A stretch of DNA of 64,000 nt from the NCBI GenBank assembly GCA_965243565.1, contig OZ251571.1, positions 620,001 to 684,000 on the forward strand, given 5' to 3'. Position numbers and translations under genes: made by a program. Below are positions 43,891-53,324 of this stretch, piece by piece; the stretch's first letter is position 1; the number at the start of each line of letters is the position of its first letter. This DNA comes from CBDEVH01 sp965243565 (lineage in GTDB: Bacteria; Pseudomonadota; Gammaproteobacteria; Tethybacterales; Persebacteraceae). The notes beneath the pieces are model-generated. The model had not been told where the DNA came from and searched no databases. It worked only from the letters and a program-made list of their open reading frames with translations.

Positions 43891-44715
43891 GTGCGTTTTC
43901 GTTTATTTGTTGAGGAAGAATACAAACCATTGAGCACAGTGCCCAAGCCACTGTATTTATTTTTGACATTGGCATTGTTGGCACAGTTTGTTTTTCATTG
44001 GTCTAGCGTAGCACCGAAAGCGGTCCCCATTACCGAATATGGCACGCCGCCAACTCATAATGCCGTACGATTATTGTCATTTGCCGATTATGAATTGGCG
44101 TCCAAATTTCTTGTATTGCGCTTACAGGCATTTGATAACCAACCCGGTATCTCGATTCGTTTTCAAGAATTAGATTATTTTGAGCTGGGCGATTGGCTAG
44201 ATTTGGTGGTGAAATTGGACGAAAGAAGCGAATATCCTCATTTTTTGATGGCAAAATTGTATTCTGACGTATTTGAAAGAAACCGCGAATACATTGCTCT
44301 GGAATGGGTGCGCCGTCACTTTGCCAACCGTCCCAATGAGCGATGGGAATGGATGCTCCATAGTACTAATTACATGAAACATTTTATTAAAGATGACGAA
44401 TTGGCATTGATATACGCCCGCGAATTACGCGAAAAAACCGATCCAAAAAAAGTTCCGTCATGGGTACGCCAAGTCGAAGTATTTATGATAGAAAATGCAG
44501 GGCAGTTTGAATCCGCTGCTGCTATTTTAGCCAAAGAGTTGGAATCAGGGCAAATCACCGAACCACAAGAATTTATTTTTTCGTTATCGCGGTTGGAATC
44601 TTTGGTTACCAAAATGTTAGAAAGCGGAAAAATTAAAAACGAAACCGATTGGAATGAAAAGATAAAGAAGATTGAATCGCTTAAATCAAAATTTTTATCG
44701 CAACAATCCTTGTAG
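43891..44715 (+). CDS. Membrane-anchored protein of unknown function
   Basis: I do not recognise this 274-residue protein. It starts with GTG 3 nt after the permease gene. One membrane helix near residues 24-40 is preceded by a short cytoplasmic end. The rest is soluble and helical, with patterns that look like TPR-type helix pairs (EYPHFLMAKLYSDVFERNREYIALEW, FESAAAILAKELES), presumably in the periplasm. The pairing suggests that it works with the permease. nuoF follows. Confidence 0.7.
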   Translation: MRFRLFVEEEYKPLSTVPKPLYLFLTLALLAQFVFHWSSVAPKAVPITEYGTPPTHNAVRLLSFADYELASKFLVLRLQAFDNQPGISIRFQELDYFELGDWLDLVVKLDERSEYPHFLMAKLYSDVFERNREYIALEWVRRHFANRPNERWEWMLHSTNYMKHFIKDDELALIYARELREKTDPKKVPSWVRQVEVFMIENAGQFESAAAILAKELESGQITEPQEFIFSLSRLESLVTKMLESGKIKNETDWNEKIKKIESLKSKFLSQQSL

Positions 44716-44767
44716 AATAATACGGTCTTGCGACTATTCAAGTAAAATGACGAAATCAAAGAACAAA

Positions 44768-46048
44768 ATGAATACCGTAATATTAAAACCAGAAAACGAG
44801 GGAGATTTATCTCCCATTAACGCTTATAAGGCAGCGGGGGGGTACGCAGTCCTAGAGCGCGTATTGCGTGAGCAGACCGACCCTGCTACCTTATTGAGCG
44901 AAATAAAAGCATCGGCATTGCGTGGTCGCGGTGGCGCTGGTTTTCCGACTGGACTTAAGTGGAGTTTTATTCCACGTGGTTTGCCAACCGATATTTATTT
45001 GGTTTGCAATGCAGACGAAGGCGAGCCCGGTACCTTTAAAGACCGTGAAATCATGTTGCGTAATCCGCATGTTCTTATTGAAGGAATGGTATTAGCCGCT
45101 TATATCATGGGGGCAACTCGAGGATATATTTATATTCACGCTGAAATTTGGGAAGTTTACGAGCACATGGAACAAATGCTTGAGGACGCTAGGCAGGCTG
45201 GGTATTTGGGCGAAAATCTACTGGAAAGTACTTTTTCTTTTGATTTATTTAACCACCATGGTTATGGAGCGTATATTTGCGGTGAAGAAACCGCTTTGTT
45301 GGAATCACTTGAGGGCAAAAAAGGAAATCCGCGTTTTAAACCGCCATTTCCTGCCAGCTATGGGTTGTACGGCAAGCCAACGACCGTAAACAACGTCGAA
45401 ACATTTTGTTGTATTCCGTATATTCTTCAGCAAGGAGGTTCAAATTTTCTTGATTTAGGACTGCCCAATAACGGTGGCACCAAAATATTTTCAGTATCAG
45501 GGCATGTTAAAAAACCAGGCAATTACGAAATTCCTTTGGGTACGCCTTTTCGGGATTTACTTGAAATGGCAGGTGGTATGCGTAGCGACCGCCCTCTTAA
45601 AGCCGTTATTCCCGGTGGTTCATCAGTCCCTATTTTGCCAGCAGAGGTGATGATGAACACCAATATGGATTATGATTCCATAGGCAAAGCGGGCTCTATG
45701 TTAGGGGCAGGATCGGTTATTGTCATTGACGACAGCGTTTGTATGGTCAGTGCTTTACAACGCTTATCGTATTTTTACTATGAAGAATCATGTGGGCAAT
45801 GCACGCCTTGTCGTGAGGGCACAGGCTGGCTTTATCGCATTGTCAAAAGAATCGAAGAAGGCAATGGCAGGATAGACGACTTAGATGTTTTAACACGTGT
45901 TAGTCGAAATATTGACGGTTCAACTATTTGTGCGTTAGGAGCGGCAGCAGCAACACCAGTGGCGAGCTTTATTCGTCATTTTCGTACAGAATTTGAGCAG
46001 CATATTAACGATGGAAAATGCCCAATGCCGGATTGTTTTATTACATAA
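44768..46048 (+). CDS. nuoF: NADH-quinone oxidoreductase subunit F
   Basis: NuoF is the NADH- and FMN-binding subunit of respiratory complex I and carries Fe-S cluster N3. LRGRGGAGFPTGLKWSF and CNADEGEPGTFKDR form the nucleotide and FMN sites; ESCGQCTPCREGTGW plus a distal Cys (STICALG) bind the cluster. I place the start at 44768 (426 residues) because the N-terminus then matches the family; ATG 44747 is also possible. NuoE, normally encoded just before NuoF, is absent here. Confidence 0.95.
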   Translation: MNTVILKPENEGDLSPINAYKAAGGYAVLERVLREQTDPATLLSEIKASALRGRGGAGFPTGLKWSFIPRGLPTDIYLVCNADEGEPGTFKDREIMLRNPHVLIEGMVLAAYIMGATRGYIYIHAEIWEVYEHMEQMLEDARQAGYLGENLLESTFSFDLFNHHGYGAYICGEETALLESLEGKKGNPRFKPPFPASYGLYGKPTTVNNVETFCCIPYILQQGGSNFLDLGLPNNGGTKIFSVSGHVKKPGNYEIPLGTPFRDLLEMAGGMRSDRPLKAVIPGGSSVPILPAEVMMNTNMDYDSIGKAGSMLGAGSVIVIDDSVCMVSALQRLSYFYYEESCGQCTPCREGTGWLYRIVKRIEEGNGRIDDLDVLTRVSRNIDGSTICALGAAAATPVASFIRHFRTEFEQHINDGKCPMPDCFIT

Positions 46049-46060
46049 TGGAGTTTATAA

Positions 46061-48415
46061 ATGGCGGTTAATCTAACAATTGATGGAATTCAAGTCAGCG
46101 TAAAAGGGGGTTCTACGGTGATGGATGCAGTGCAGCAGTGTGGTGTTTTTGTGCCACATTTTTGTTATCACCCCAAACTATCCATTGCTGCTAATTGCCG
46201 TATGTGTATGGTCGATGTCGAAAAAGCACCAAAAGCACTGCCTGCTTGTGCGACACCAGTTGCCGATGGCATGGTGATTCGTACCAATTCGGAACGTGCT
46301 AAAACGGCTCAGCAAAACGTTATGGAATTTTTGCTCATCAATCATCCTTTGGATTGTCCTATTTGCGATCAAGGTGGCGAATGTCAATTACAAGATTTAG
46401 CCGTTGGCTACGGGGTATCGCGTTCTCGCTATGAAGAAGAAAAACGTGTTGTTTTCGAAAAGCAATTGGGACCTTTGATTTCTACCGACATGACTCGTTG
46501 TATCCATTGCACGCGTTGTGTACGTTTTGGTAGAGAGGTCGCTGGCATTATGGAGCTTGGTATGGTTGGGCGTGGCGAACACGCTGAAATCATGCCGTTT
46601 ATCGAGAAAACAGTGGATTCCGAATTATCAGGTAATATGATTGATGTTTGTCCAGTTGGGGCTTTAACCTCTAAGCCATTTCGTTATTCCGCACGTACAT
46701 GGGAACTAAGCCGCAAAAACATCATTGCCACTCATGATTCATGGGGTAGCCACTTACAAGCGCAAGTTAAATCCAATGCCATTAAACGCATCGTTCCGCA
46801 AAAAAGTGAGGCAATAAAAGAAGATTGGATTAGCGACAGAGACCGTTTTTCTTACGAGGGTTTGTACGTTGAAGATAGAGCAGTAGAGCCACTAGAACGT
46901 GGTAATAATGATATTTCTTTGAAAAAAATAGCATGGAAAACCGCGATTGATAACTTCAAAAAACATTTGATTGCGTGTTGCGACAAACACGGTGCCGATA
47001 AAATTGGCTTTTTTGTATCACCTAGAGCAACCCAAGAAGAATCTTTTTTATTACAAAAAATAGCTCGCGATTTAGGCTGTGAGAACATTGATAGCCGTTT
47101 GTGGCAACGCGATTTTAGCGTTTCAATTAAACCGGGTTTGGGTATTGCTAGCAGTGATTTGGTCAATCTTAGAACTGTTTTGTTTATTGGTGCCGACCCT
47201 GCCCGTGAGCTGCCTTTATTACCGGCGTATTTTCGCCAGTGTAAAGCCAAAGTTAAAATTGGATCAATCGCATCAATTGATGTTAGCCATCAGTTAAATC
47301 TTAAGTGGTCAATGATTGAATCAACTAATAGTATCATTGAAAAACTTATAACGATGGTCAATGCGTTGGGTGGCTCATTGCCTTTTACTACCATCGAAAA
47401 ACAAAAAAATCACGAAGAGCAGAATCTTTTTTCAGATACATCTGCCAAAAAAACAACGGATATAGATCCCACTATTGTCACACTGCTTGAAAGCCTACAG
47501 AAAAATAAAAAAGCAGCAGTTATTTGGTTGGGTGATGCTGTCCGTGCTTCATCACAATACGGTGTGATACTCGCATTGGCAAAAGTAGTGGCAGAGTTAT
47601 GTGGCTGTCATATCGGTTTGCTATCCGATGGTGCCAATGGTGTAGGTAATGCGATGGTTGGTGCTGTTCCTAAAAAAAGTAAAATCAATACAGCTAGTCT
47701 TTTACGTTCAGAGCTTAAAGGTGTGGTGTTGTTTCGGTGCGAGCCTTCCGATTTTGCCGAAAATTCTTTGGTAATTGAGTCATTAAAAAATGCCGATTTT
47801 TCATGTGCCATTACATCGCATACCAGTGAGGTTAATGCGGTGGTTGACATGGTATTGCCAACGGCTGATTTGGGCGAAAACGAAGGCACTTATGTTAATG
47901 GCTTCGGCAATAAAGAAACATTTTATGCAGCAGTAGAGCCTTATAAAAACGCAAAACCCGCATGGAAAATTCTACGCTTATTGGGTGAAGCCATTCATGG
48001 AAAGAAATACCAATACAACTCTATTTCCGATATTCATCAAGTCATTTCAAAGATTACCCCTCCTAAATTGCCCAAAGACAAAGTGAAATACAAAGCTACA
48101 AAATCAAAAAACCTAACTGTTTATGGTGGGCAAGCCAGTTATGGCGCTGATATGCTGGTACGTCGTGCCAGTGCTTTACAAGCCACTGCTATTTCGCAGG
48201 CAATGAAACAGCTAAAACTTAACCCGAGCGATATGAAAGAACTCAAACTAAACGATGGTGACAAGGTCCAAATACTTGATACGTCGTTGTTACCATTGGC
48301 CGTAGTTGCAGACAAACGTTTGGCAAAAGGAATGATTCGTTATTTGCCATCTATGTTGTCGTCCCAAACAACGGTTAAAATAAATAAAGTCGAAACGGAG
48401 CAAGTAATAAAATAG
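46061..48415 (+). CDS. nuoG: NADH-quinone oxidoreductase subunit G
   Basis: NuoG is the large Fe-S subunit of the complex I peripheral arm. The N-terminus has the 2Fe-2S cysteines (CYHPKLSIAANCRMC), then HPLDCPICDQGGECQLQD (His-ligated cluster) and RCIHCTRCVRFG. The rest is a molybdopterin-oxidoreductase-like domain (about residues 220-690) without visible cofactor-specific cysteine. Length 784 lies between mitochondrial-type (~700) and E. coli (~900) proteins. A ribosome binding site GGAG precedes the ATG, and nuoH follows after 2 nt. Confidence 0.95.
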   Translation: MAVNLTIDGIQVSVKGGSTVMDAVQQCGVFVPHFCYHPKLSIAANCRMCMVDVEKAPKALPACATPVADGMVIRTNSERAKTAQQNVMEFLLINHPLDCPICDQGGECQLQDLAVGYGVSRSRYEEEKRVVFEKQLGPLISTDMTRCIHCTRCVRFGREVAGIMELGMVGRGEHAEIMPFIEKTVDSELSGNMIDVCPVGALTSKPFRYSARTWELSRKNIIATHDSWGSHLQAQVKSNAIKRIVPQKSEAIKEDWISDRDRFSYEGLYVEDRAVEPLERGNNDISLKKIAWKTAIDNFKKHLIACCDKHGADKIGFFVSPRATQEESFLLQKIARDLGCENIDSRLWQRDFSVSIKPGLGIASSDLVNLRTVLFIGADPARELPLLPAYFRQCKAKVKIGSIASIDVSHQLNLKWSMIESTNSIIEKLITMVNALGGSLPFTTIEKQKNHEEQNLFSDTSAKKTTDIDPTIVTLLESLQKNKKAAVIWLGDAVRASSQYGVILALAKVVAELCGCHIGLLSDGANGVGNAMVGAVPKKSKINTASLLRSELKGVVLFRCEPSDFAENSLVIESLKNADFSCAITSHTSEVNAVVDMVLPTADLGENEGTYVNGFGNKETFYAAVEPYKNAKPAWKILRLLGEAIHGKKYQYNSISDIHQVISKITPPKLPKDKVKYKATKSKNLTVYGGQASYGADMLVRRASALQATAISQAMKQLKLNPSDMKELKLNDGDKVQILDTSLLPLAVVADKRLAKGMIRYLPSMLSSQTTVKINKVETEQVIK

Positions 48416-48417
48416 CC

Positions 48418-49479
48418 ATGATAATTGGAGACTGGTTACAAAAATCACTGACTCCTTTTATGGGAGCTTACGCTGAATGGGTTGGAATATTTGCCGATAC
48501 CATGATAAAAATTGTCATATTAATACTGCCTTTAATGCTTTGTGTGGCTTATTTAACCTATGCTGAACGCCGTGTTATTGGTGCCATGCAATTACGCATA
48601 GGCCCTAATCGGGTTGGTCCATTAGGGTTGTTACAACCATTGGCTGATGCTTTAAAACTATTATTTAAAGAAGTTATATTACCCACTGATTCCAATCGAT
48701 TTTTATTTTTAATTGCGCCTGCTGTTTCATTACTATCAGCATTAATTGCGTGGGCTGTTATTCCATTCTCGCCAGAAGTCGTTATGGCAGACATTAACGC
48801 AGGTTTGTTATTTGTATTAGCCGCTACTTCAGTCGGTGTTTATGGTGTTATTATTGCTGGCTGGGCATCTAATTCAAAATATGCATTTTTAGGGTGTTTG
48901 CGCTCTTCTGCCCAAATTGTATCGTATGAAATCGCAATGGGCTTTGCATTGGTTACCGTGCTAATGGTTTCAGGTAGTTTGAATTTATCGACGATTATCG
49001 AGGGGCAAAGTGGTAGTACTTTTTTATCATGGTATTGTGTGCCGCTGTTTCCTATGTTTGTTGTCTATTTTATATCGGGTGTCGCCGAAACTAATCGTGC
49101 ACCATTTGATGTAGCCGAAGGCGAATCAGAAATTGTTGCTGGGTTTCATGTCGAATATTCTGGTATGGCTTTTGCTATTTTCTTTTTAGCCGAATACGCC
49201 AACATGATATTAATTGCGGCACTCACCGCTATTCTGTTCTTAGGTGGCTGGTTACCACCGTTTGATTTTGCGCCGTTTAATCTGGTGCCAGGGTTTATTT
49301 GGTTTTTTGCAAAAATTATCTTTTTGCTGTTTTGTTTTTTGTGGTTTCGAGCAACATTTCCACGTTATCGTTATGATCAAATCATGCGTTTAGGCTGGAA
49401 AATATTTATTCCATTAACCATTATTTGGTTGGTTGTTGTTGGGCTGTGGATGCAAACGCCGCTGTGGCTTTGGAAATAA
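48418..49479 (+). CDS. nuoH: NADH-quinone oxidoreductase subunit H
   Basis: NuoH is the membrane subunit that forms the quinone-binding channel of complex I. It has eight or so helices, the conserved RIGPNRVGPLGLLQPLADALKL and ETNRAPFDVAEGESEIVAGFHVEYSGM, and length 353. It ends the block: the next gene, purD, is on the other strand, so nuoI and the remaining membrane subunits are not here. Confidence 0.96.
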   Translation: MIIGDWLQKSLTPFMGAYAEWVGIFADTMIKIVILILPLMLCVAYLTYAERRVIGAMQLRIGPNRVGPLGLLQPLADALKLLFKEVILPTDSNRFLFLIAPAVSLLSALIAWAVIPFSPEVVMADINAGLLFVLAATSVGVYGVIIAGWASNSKYAFLGCLRSSAQIVSYEIAMGFALVTVLMVSGSLNLSTIIEGQSGSTFLSWYCVPLFPMFVVYFISGVAETNRAPFDVAEGESEIVAGFHVEYSGMAFAIFFLAEYANMILIAALTAILFLGGWLPPFDFAPFNLVPGFIWFFAKIIFLLFCFLWFRATFPRYRYDQIMRLGWKIFIPLTIIWLVVVGLWMQTPLWLWK

Positions 49480-49490
49480 CTTGTGCTGCG

Positions 49491-50798
49491 TTAATTTAAA
49501 CCAATATCACGCCGAAACTCTAAACCGTCTGCCTGTACATAAGAATCAATGGCGTTGTTAACCGCTTCTGCCGCAGATTGAACGCTATTGCTCATACAAC
49601 CAATTGCCAACACGCGTGATTTTTTAAGCGTTTGATATTGATCGTTATTGTGACTCACACAAGCCCCCATAAACAGTGATAAATTTGATTTGCCTATAGC
49701 TGCTTTATTAACATTAAAAGTAATGGCAGTAGGGCTGGCAAAAGGGTAGTGGCTTGCTACTATATATTTAATAACGCTGGCTTGCTGATAAAATTGTACT
49801 GATTTTTCTGATAACGTTTGTTCCCACTGACTAATGAGTAACTGCGAAAATGATGAACGCAGTAACATCAGGACATTTAATGATTCTGGATCACCAAAAC
49901 GGCTGTTAAATTCCATAAAACGAATGCCGTTCGCGGTTTTAAAAAAACCACCATTTAACACCCCGTTAAACGGTATGCCATCGGCTTGCATTTTGTTTAT
50001 CAGGCTCTGCATAATACAACGGCAGGATTCAATGTCGTCATCCGTTAAAAAGGGTAGTTTGCCATTGGCTTGGGTATAACAGCCCATTCCGCCCGTTCCC
50101 GGACCGGTATCACCATCGTAGCGAAAAGGGTAATCGTAGGTGGTGGGGGCTAATATTAAATTTTTGCCATCAGTCAACCCCATGATTGTAAACTCTTCAC
50201 CTTCTAGCTTTTCACAAAGCAATATTTTTTCGCTCGGTTTTTCTGCTAATAATTGCAAAATATAGTCTTTGCACTCTTTGTAGTTAGTGAGATGAATGGG
50301 CATGACTTTAACGCCTTTGCCACCAGTTAGCCCTTGTGGTTTAACCACGATCATTGACTGCGTTTTTTGGAAGTGGTTGACAGCGTCATCTACCGCATTG
50401 GCATCATCAATAATCATATAAAAAGGAGTGGCTTGTGGTGCCACTTGTTTTACGTATTCTATTGAATAAATTTTATCCCATTCGATTTTGGCTGCTTGCT
50501 TTGTTGCACCAACGGTGGCAAAACCAGCGGCTAATAAGGCATCGACAACACCATTGGCAAGCGGTTCATCACTACTAATAAAGGCAAAATCAATTGCTTG
50601 TTCTTTTGCAAAATTAACCACGGTCTTGCAATCTTTGCTCGAACCAATACAAAATTGTCCACCTGATTGCTCAACATAAGCAATAATGGTAGGGTTTGCA
50701 TGGTCAATTACCGCACAAACAATCGCGTCATCAGCAAGTTTCATGGCAAAAGCCGCTTCGCGCCCACCTGCACCGACTATTAAAAATTTATTTTTCAT
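49491..50798 (-). CDS. purD: Phosphoribosylamine-glycine ligase, archaeal-like type
   Basis: PurD joins glycine to phosphoribosylamine in purine synthesis. This 435-residue ATP-grasp enzyme has the family features LIVGAGGREAAFAMKL and TGPGTGGMGCYT. Some motifs are closer to archaeal PurD as I know it: VVKPQGLTGGKGVKV (153-165) and AAKIEWDK instead of the bacterial KADGLAAGKGV form. ATG 50798 is preferred over an in-frame start 19 codons upstream because it matches the family N-terminus. It is monocistronic here, convergent with nuoH. Confidence 0.88.
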   Translation of the reverse strand: MKNKFLIVGAGGREAAFAMKLADDAIVCAVIDHANPTIIAYVEQSGGQFCIGSSKDCKTVVNFAKEQAIDFAFISSDEPLANGVVDALLAAGFATVGATKQAAKIEWDKIYSIEYVKQVAPQATPFYMIIDDANAVDDAVNHFQKTQSMIVVKPQGLTGGKGVKVMPIHLTNYKECKDYILQLLAEKPSEKILLCEKLEGEEFTIMGLTDGKNLILAPTTYDYPFRYDGDTGPGTGGMGCYTQANGKLPFLTDDDIESCRCIMQSLINKMQADGIPFNGVLNGGFFKTANGIRFMEFNSRFGDPESLNVLMLLRSSFSQLLISQWEQTLSEKSVQFYQQASVIKYIVASHYPFASPTAITFNVNKAAIGKSNLSLFMGACVSHNNDQYQTLKKSRVLAIGCMSNSVQSAAEAVNNAIDSYVQADGLEFRRDIGLN

Positions 50799-50988
50799 AG
50801 TCGAAATTATACGCAAGCGAGTGGCAAGATGAACGGCTTGTATTGCCTTGTTCATAATACAAAGTAATTAATGATATATTTGCATTAATCGGTAAACAAA
50901 GAGTGCTTTTTTATTGGCATAGCTTATATAATAGCAAAAAAAAGCTGTGACTTTTTTATTATAGAACAAACAAAGGAGACAAGTAAAG

Positions 50989-52044
50989 ATGATTACGCCT
51001 GCACAGTTAGAATCATTTGAAAAAAATGGTTATCTTATTATTTCCAATGTTGTTGATTCAATAACTCTTGCTAATGTACGGACTTCGTATGCCAAACGTG
51101 TTGCTAATCTGCTTTGCCATTATCAAAAAAATGGCTGTGGCAATGGTACTTCGGGTGATTTTGAACAAGACATGCAACACCTTTTAAGCGTAGCACCGCA
51201 GGCCTATCAGCATTTGGATATATCATTGCCTATGCTGGATACTTTGGACGAAGTAGGGGAGGAATGGAAAGACGTTTTGGGTGATGAATGGCAAGAAATC
51301 GCTGGTTTTTTTGCTGATGAATCAATTTACTCACTTATTACCCACCCAAATATTATTAATATCGCTCAGCAGTTTTTGGGCGATGAACTTATTGCCAGTC
51401 CGGTACAACATACCCGTATAAAACCACCGCAGCACCTGATTTCTGAGACCGCTCAAATTGATGCGAATACAGCGCGCACTTTATGGCATCAAGACGAAGC
51501 AGTGGTGAGCGAGCAAGCCTATGGCGTTGATATTTTAACGGTGTGGATTGCCATTACCGATGCTACTGTTGAAAACGGTTGTATGGAAGCGTTGGCGGGG
51601 TCGCACCTTGTAGTGGATAAAGCAAACGAGGCACAAATCAAATCAAATTACGGTTTGACTACCCACTGTCCGGGCAAGGGAAAATTAGTAGGTGAAATTT
51701 ATATCGATGAATCGCTTGTGCCACTCGATAAATGTGTGCCATTAATTGCCAAAGCGGGTGATATCGTGCTGTTGCATCGGCGTACGATTCACGGTGCTGG
51801 TGCTAATACTTCCAAAAACATGCGGTGGAGCTTTGACCTACGTTATCAAGACAGATCACAACCGACAGGGCGTGATTGCTTTCCTAGTTGTACGGTAAGC
51901 AGTAAAACTCCAGCAATCATCACCAGCGGGCAGCAATACTTTCAACAATGGCAAGATACCCGCAACGAAATTTTAGCAGGCACTAGACAAACTGTTTTTA
52001 ACAAACGTTGGAATAAATATTCAAGCACCTCACTTTGTGCATAG
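50989..52044 (+). CDS. PhyH-family Fe(II)/2OG dioxygenase, PhnY-like partner of an HD oxygenase
   Basis: This 351-residue phytanoyl-CoA dioxygenase family protein has the metal triad: His167 and Asp169 in LWHQDEA and His268 in RRTIHGAGANTS. Arg279 or Arg285 (MRWSFDLRYQ) can bind 2-oxoglutarate. A good AGGAGA site precedes the ATG. An HD-domain oxygenase gene starts 14 nt after its stop. PhnY-PhnZ pairs of this make-up oxidise 2-aminoethylphosphonate to glycine and phosphate: the dioxygenase hydroxylates the alpha carbon, then the HD enzyme cleaves C-P. This member is longer than PhnY, with extra sequence before the HxD. Substrate is unproven. Confidence 0.8.
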   Translation: MITPAQLESFEKNGYLIISNVVDSITLANVRTSYAKRVANLLCHYQKNGCGNGTSGDFEQDMQHLLSVAPQAYQHLDISLPMLDTLDEVGEEWKDVLGDEWQEIAGFFADESIYSLITHPNIINIAQQFLGDELIASPVQHTRIKPPQHLISETAQIDANTARTLWHQDEAVVSEQAYGVDILTVWIAITDATVENGCMEALAGSHLVVDKANEAQIKSNYGLTTHCPGKGKLVGEIYIDESLVPLDKCVPLIAKAGDIVLLHRRTIHGAGANTSKNMRWSFDLRYQDRSQPTGRDCFPSCTVSSKTPAIITSGQQYFQQWQDTRNEILAGTRQTVFNKRWNKYSSTSLCA

Positions 52045-52058
52045 AAGAAAGAAAAAAT

Positions 52059-52628
52059 ATGACGGAAATAGTATCTTTTATAGAAATGAAAAATGGCACG
52101 AAAGCCGATTACGAACTACTACAAAAATTAGAAGAGGAGTTTGCTATAACACTGCCTGATAGGCTGCTTGAAACATTACGGCGATTAGAACACACACTGG
52201 GCGGGTATAAAATAAGCCGTTTAGAACATTCTTTACAATCCGCCACCCATGCTTATAACAATGGCGAAAACGAAGAAATGATTGTTGCAGCCTTATTGCA
52301 TGATATTGGTGATGAGCTTGCCCCTTTTTCGCATAGCGAAATGGCAGCGGCGATACTCCGCCCTTATGTCTCTGAAAAAACGTATTGGCTGATTAAACAT
52401 CACGGTGTTTTTCAGATGTATTATTACGCCCATCATCTGGGCGAAAACCCAAATGCTCGAGATGAATTTATCGATAATCCTTGGTTTGATGAAGCCGTTA
52501 GATTTTGTGAACAATACGACCAAAATTGTTTTGATCCTGCTTTTGAACATAAGCCGATTGAATTTTTTGAACCGATGGTGCGTTCGGTGTTTGGACGCAC
52601 TGCATGGGCATCGCATACCGAGGCTTAG
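52059..52628 (+). CDS. PhnZ-like HD-domain (di-iron) oxygenase
   Basis: This 189-residue HD-domain protein is homologous in layout to PhnZ, the mixed-valent di-iron oxygenase that cleaves the C-P bond. Candidate ligands are His57 (SRLEHSLQSAT), His81-Asp82 (LLHDIGD), His92, His114/115 (KHHG) and Asp154. The spacing from His57 to His81 equals that in PhnZ (34 to 58). In PhnZ, a Tyr and a Glu, 10 and 7 residues before the first His, bind the substrate amine; here those places hold Leu47 and Tyr50. The substrate may therefore differ. ATG 52059 is preferred over one 8 codons earlier inside the dioxygenase gene. A hydrolase is the alternative. Confidence 0.78.
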   Translation: MTEIVSFIEMKNGTKADYELLQKLEEEFAITLPDRLLETLRRLEHTLGGYKISRLEHSLQSATHAYNNGENEEMIVAALLHDIGDELAPFSHSEMAAAILRPYVSEKTYWLIKHHGVFQMYYYAHHLGENPNARDEFIDNPWFDEAVRFCEQYDQNCFDPAFEHKPIEFFEPMVRSVFGRTAWASHTEA

Positions 52629-52664
52629 GTGTAACAGGTCACTTTTTTTGCAGATAGACTTATC

Positions 52665-53324
52665 TTATGAAAAATTGCGAGACTGGCGGGTATAGCATAG
52701 ACGATGGATAGCCCTGCCGGCGGCTTTTGCCTTATTTTCGTAATTTGTGAGAGGTGTTTGTTGTGCGGTTATTTGGTAAAAACAGTCATTATTGGCAAAT
52801 ACTTCTGTTATCTGTTCGGCGTAGTTTTGCCAATCCGTCACGCATAAAATATAAGCATTGTCTTTTAATTTGTCTGCCATTTCCTGAATAAAACTCGGGC
52901 GAATTAAACGTCGTTTATGGTGGCGAGATTTTCGCCATGGATCGGGGAAAAATATATGAAAACCGCTGATACTGGCTGTGGGAATCTCTTTGGAAATAGC
53001 CAACATTGCATCCATGTGAGCAATGGTTACATTATTAATATCTTCTTCTACTAACTTTTTAACCAAAGCACCGACGCCGGGCGTGTGTACATCAAACGCT
53101 AGATAATGATAATTGGGGTTTGCTTTGGCTATAATGGCGGTGGCTTCGCCATAACCAAAGCCAATTTCAATATACAGTGGCTTGTTGGTTTGGTTGATAG
53201 TGGTCAGCTCGCACTGTGTTTTTACAACATATTGCTGAGCATGGGTTTGTAAAAAGCGTTTTTGTGCTTCGGTAATTCGCCCTTGCCTTAAAACATAGCT
53301 GCGAATAATGGGTGGCTTATCCAC
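52665..53324 (-). CDS. trmB: tRNA (guanine-N7)-methyltransferase
   Basis: TrmB makes m7G46 in tRNA. The SAM motif EIGFGYGEA, FDVHTPGVG, HMDAM and the signature FFPDPWRKSRHHKRRL are all present in 219 residues. Its start overlaps the thiG end by 8 nt; thiS-thiG-trmB is a common proteobacterial order. Confidence 0.96.
   Translation of the reverse strand: MDKPPIIRSYVLRQGRITEAQKRFLQTHAQQYVVKTQCELTTINQTNKPLYIEIGFGYGEATAIIAKANPNYHYLAFDVHTPGVGALVKKLVEEDINNVTIAHMDAMLAISKEIPTASISGFHIFFPDPWRKSRHHKRRLIRPSFIQEMADKLKDNAYILCVTDWQNYAEQITEVFANNDCFYQITAQQTPLTNYENKAKAAGRAIHRLCYTRQSRNFS

Noticed and set aside
44672..44767. Upstream in-frame extension of nuoF
   Set aside because: The first part overlaps the preceding gene and does not resemble NuoF.
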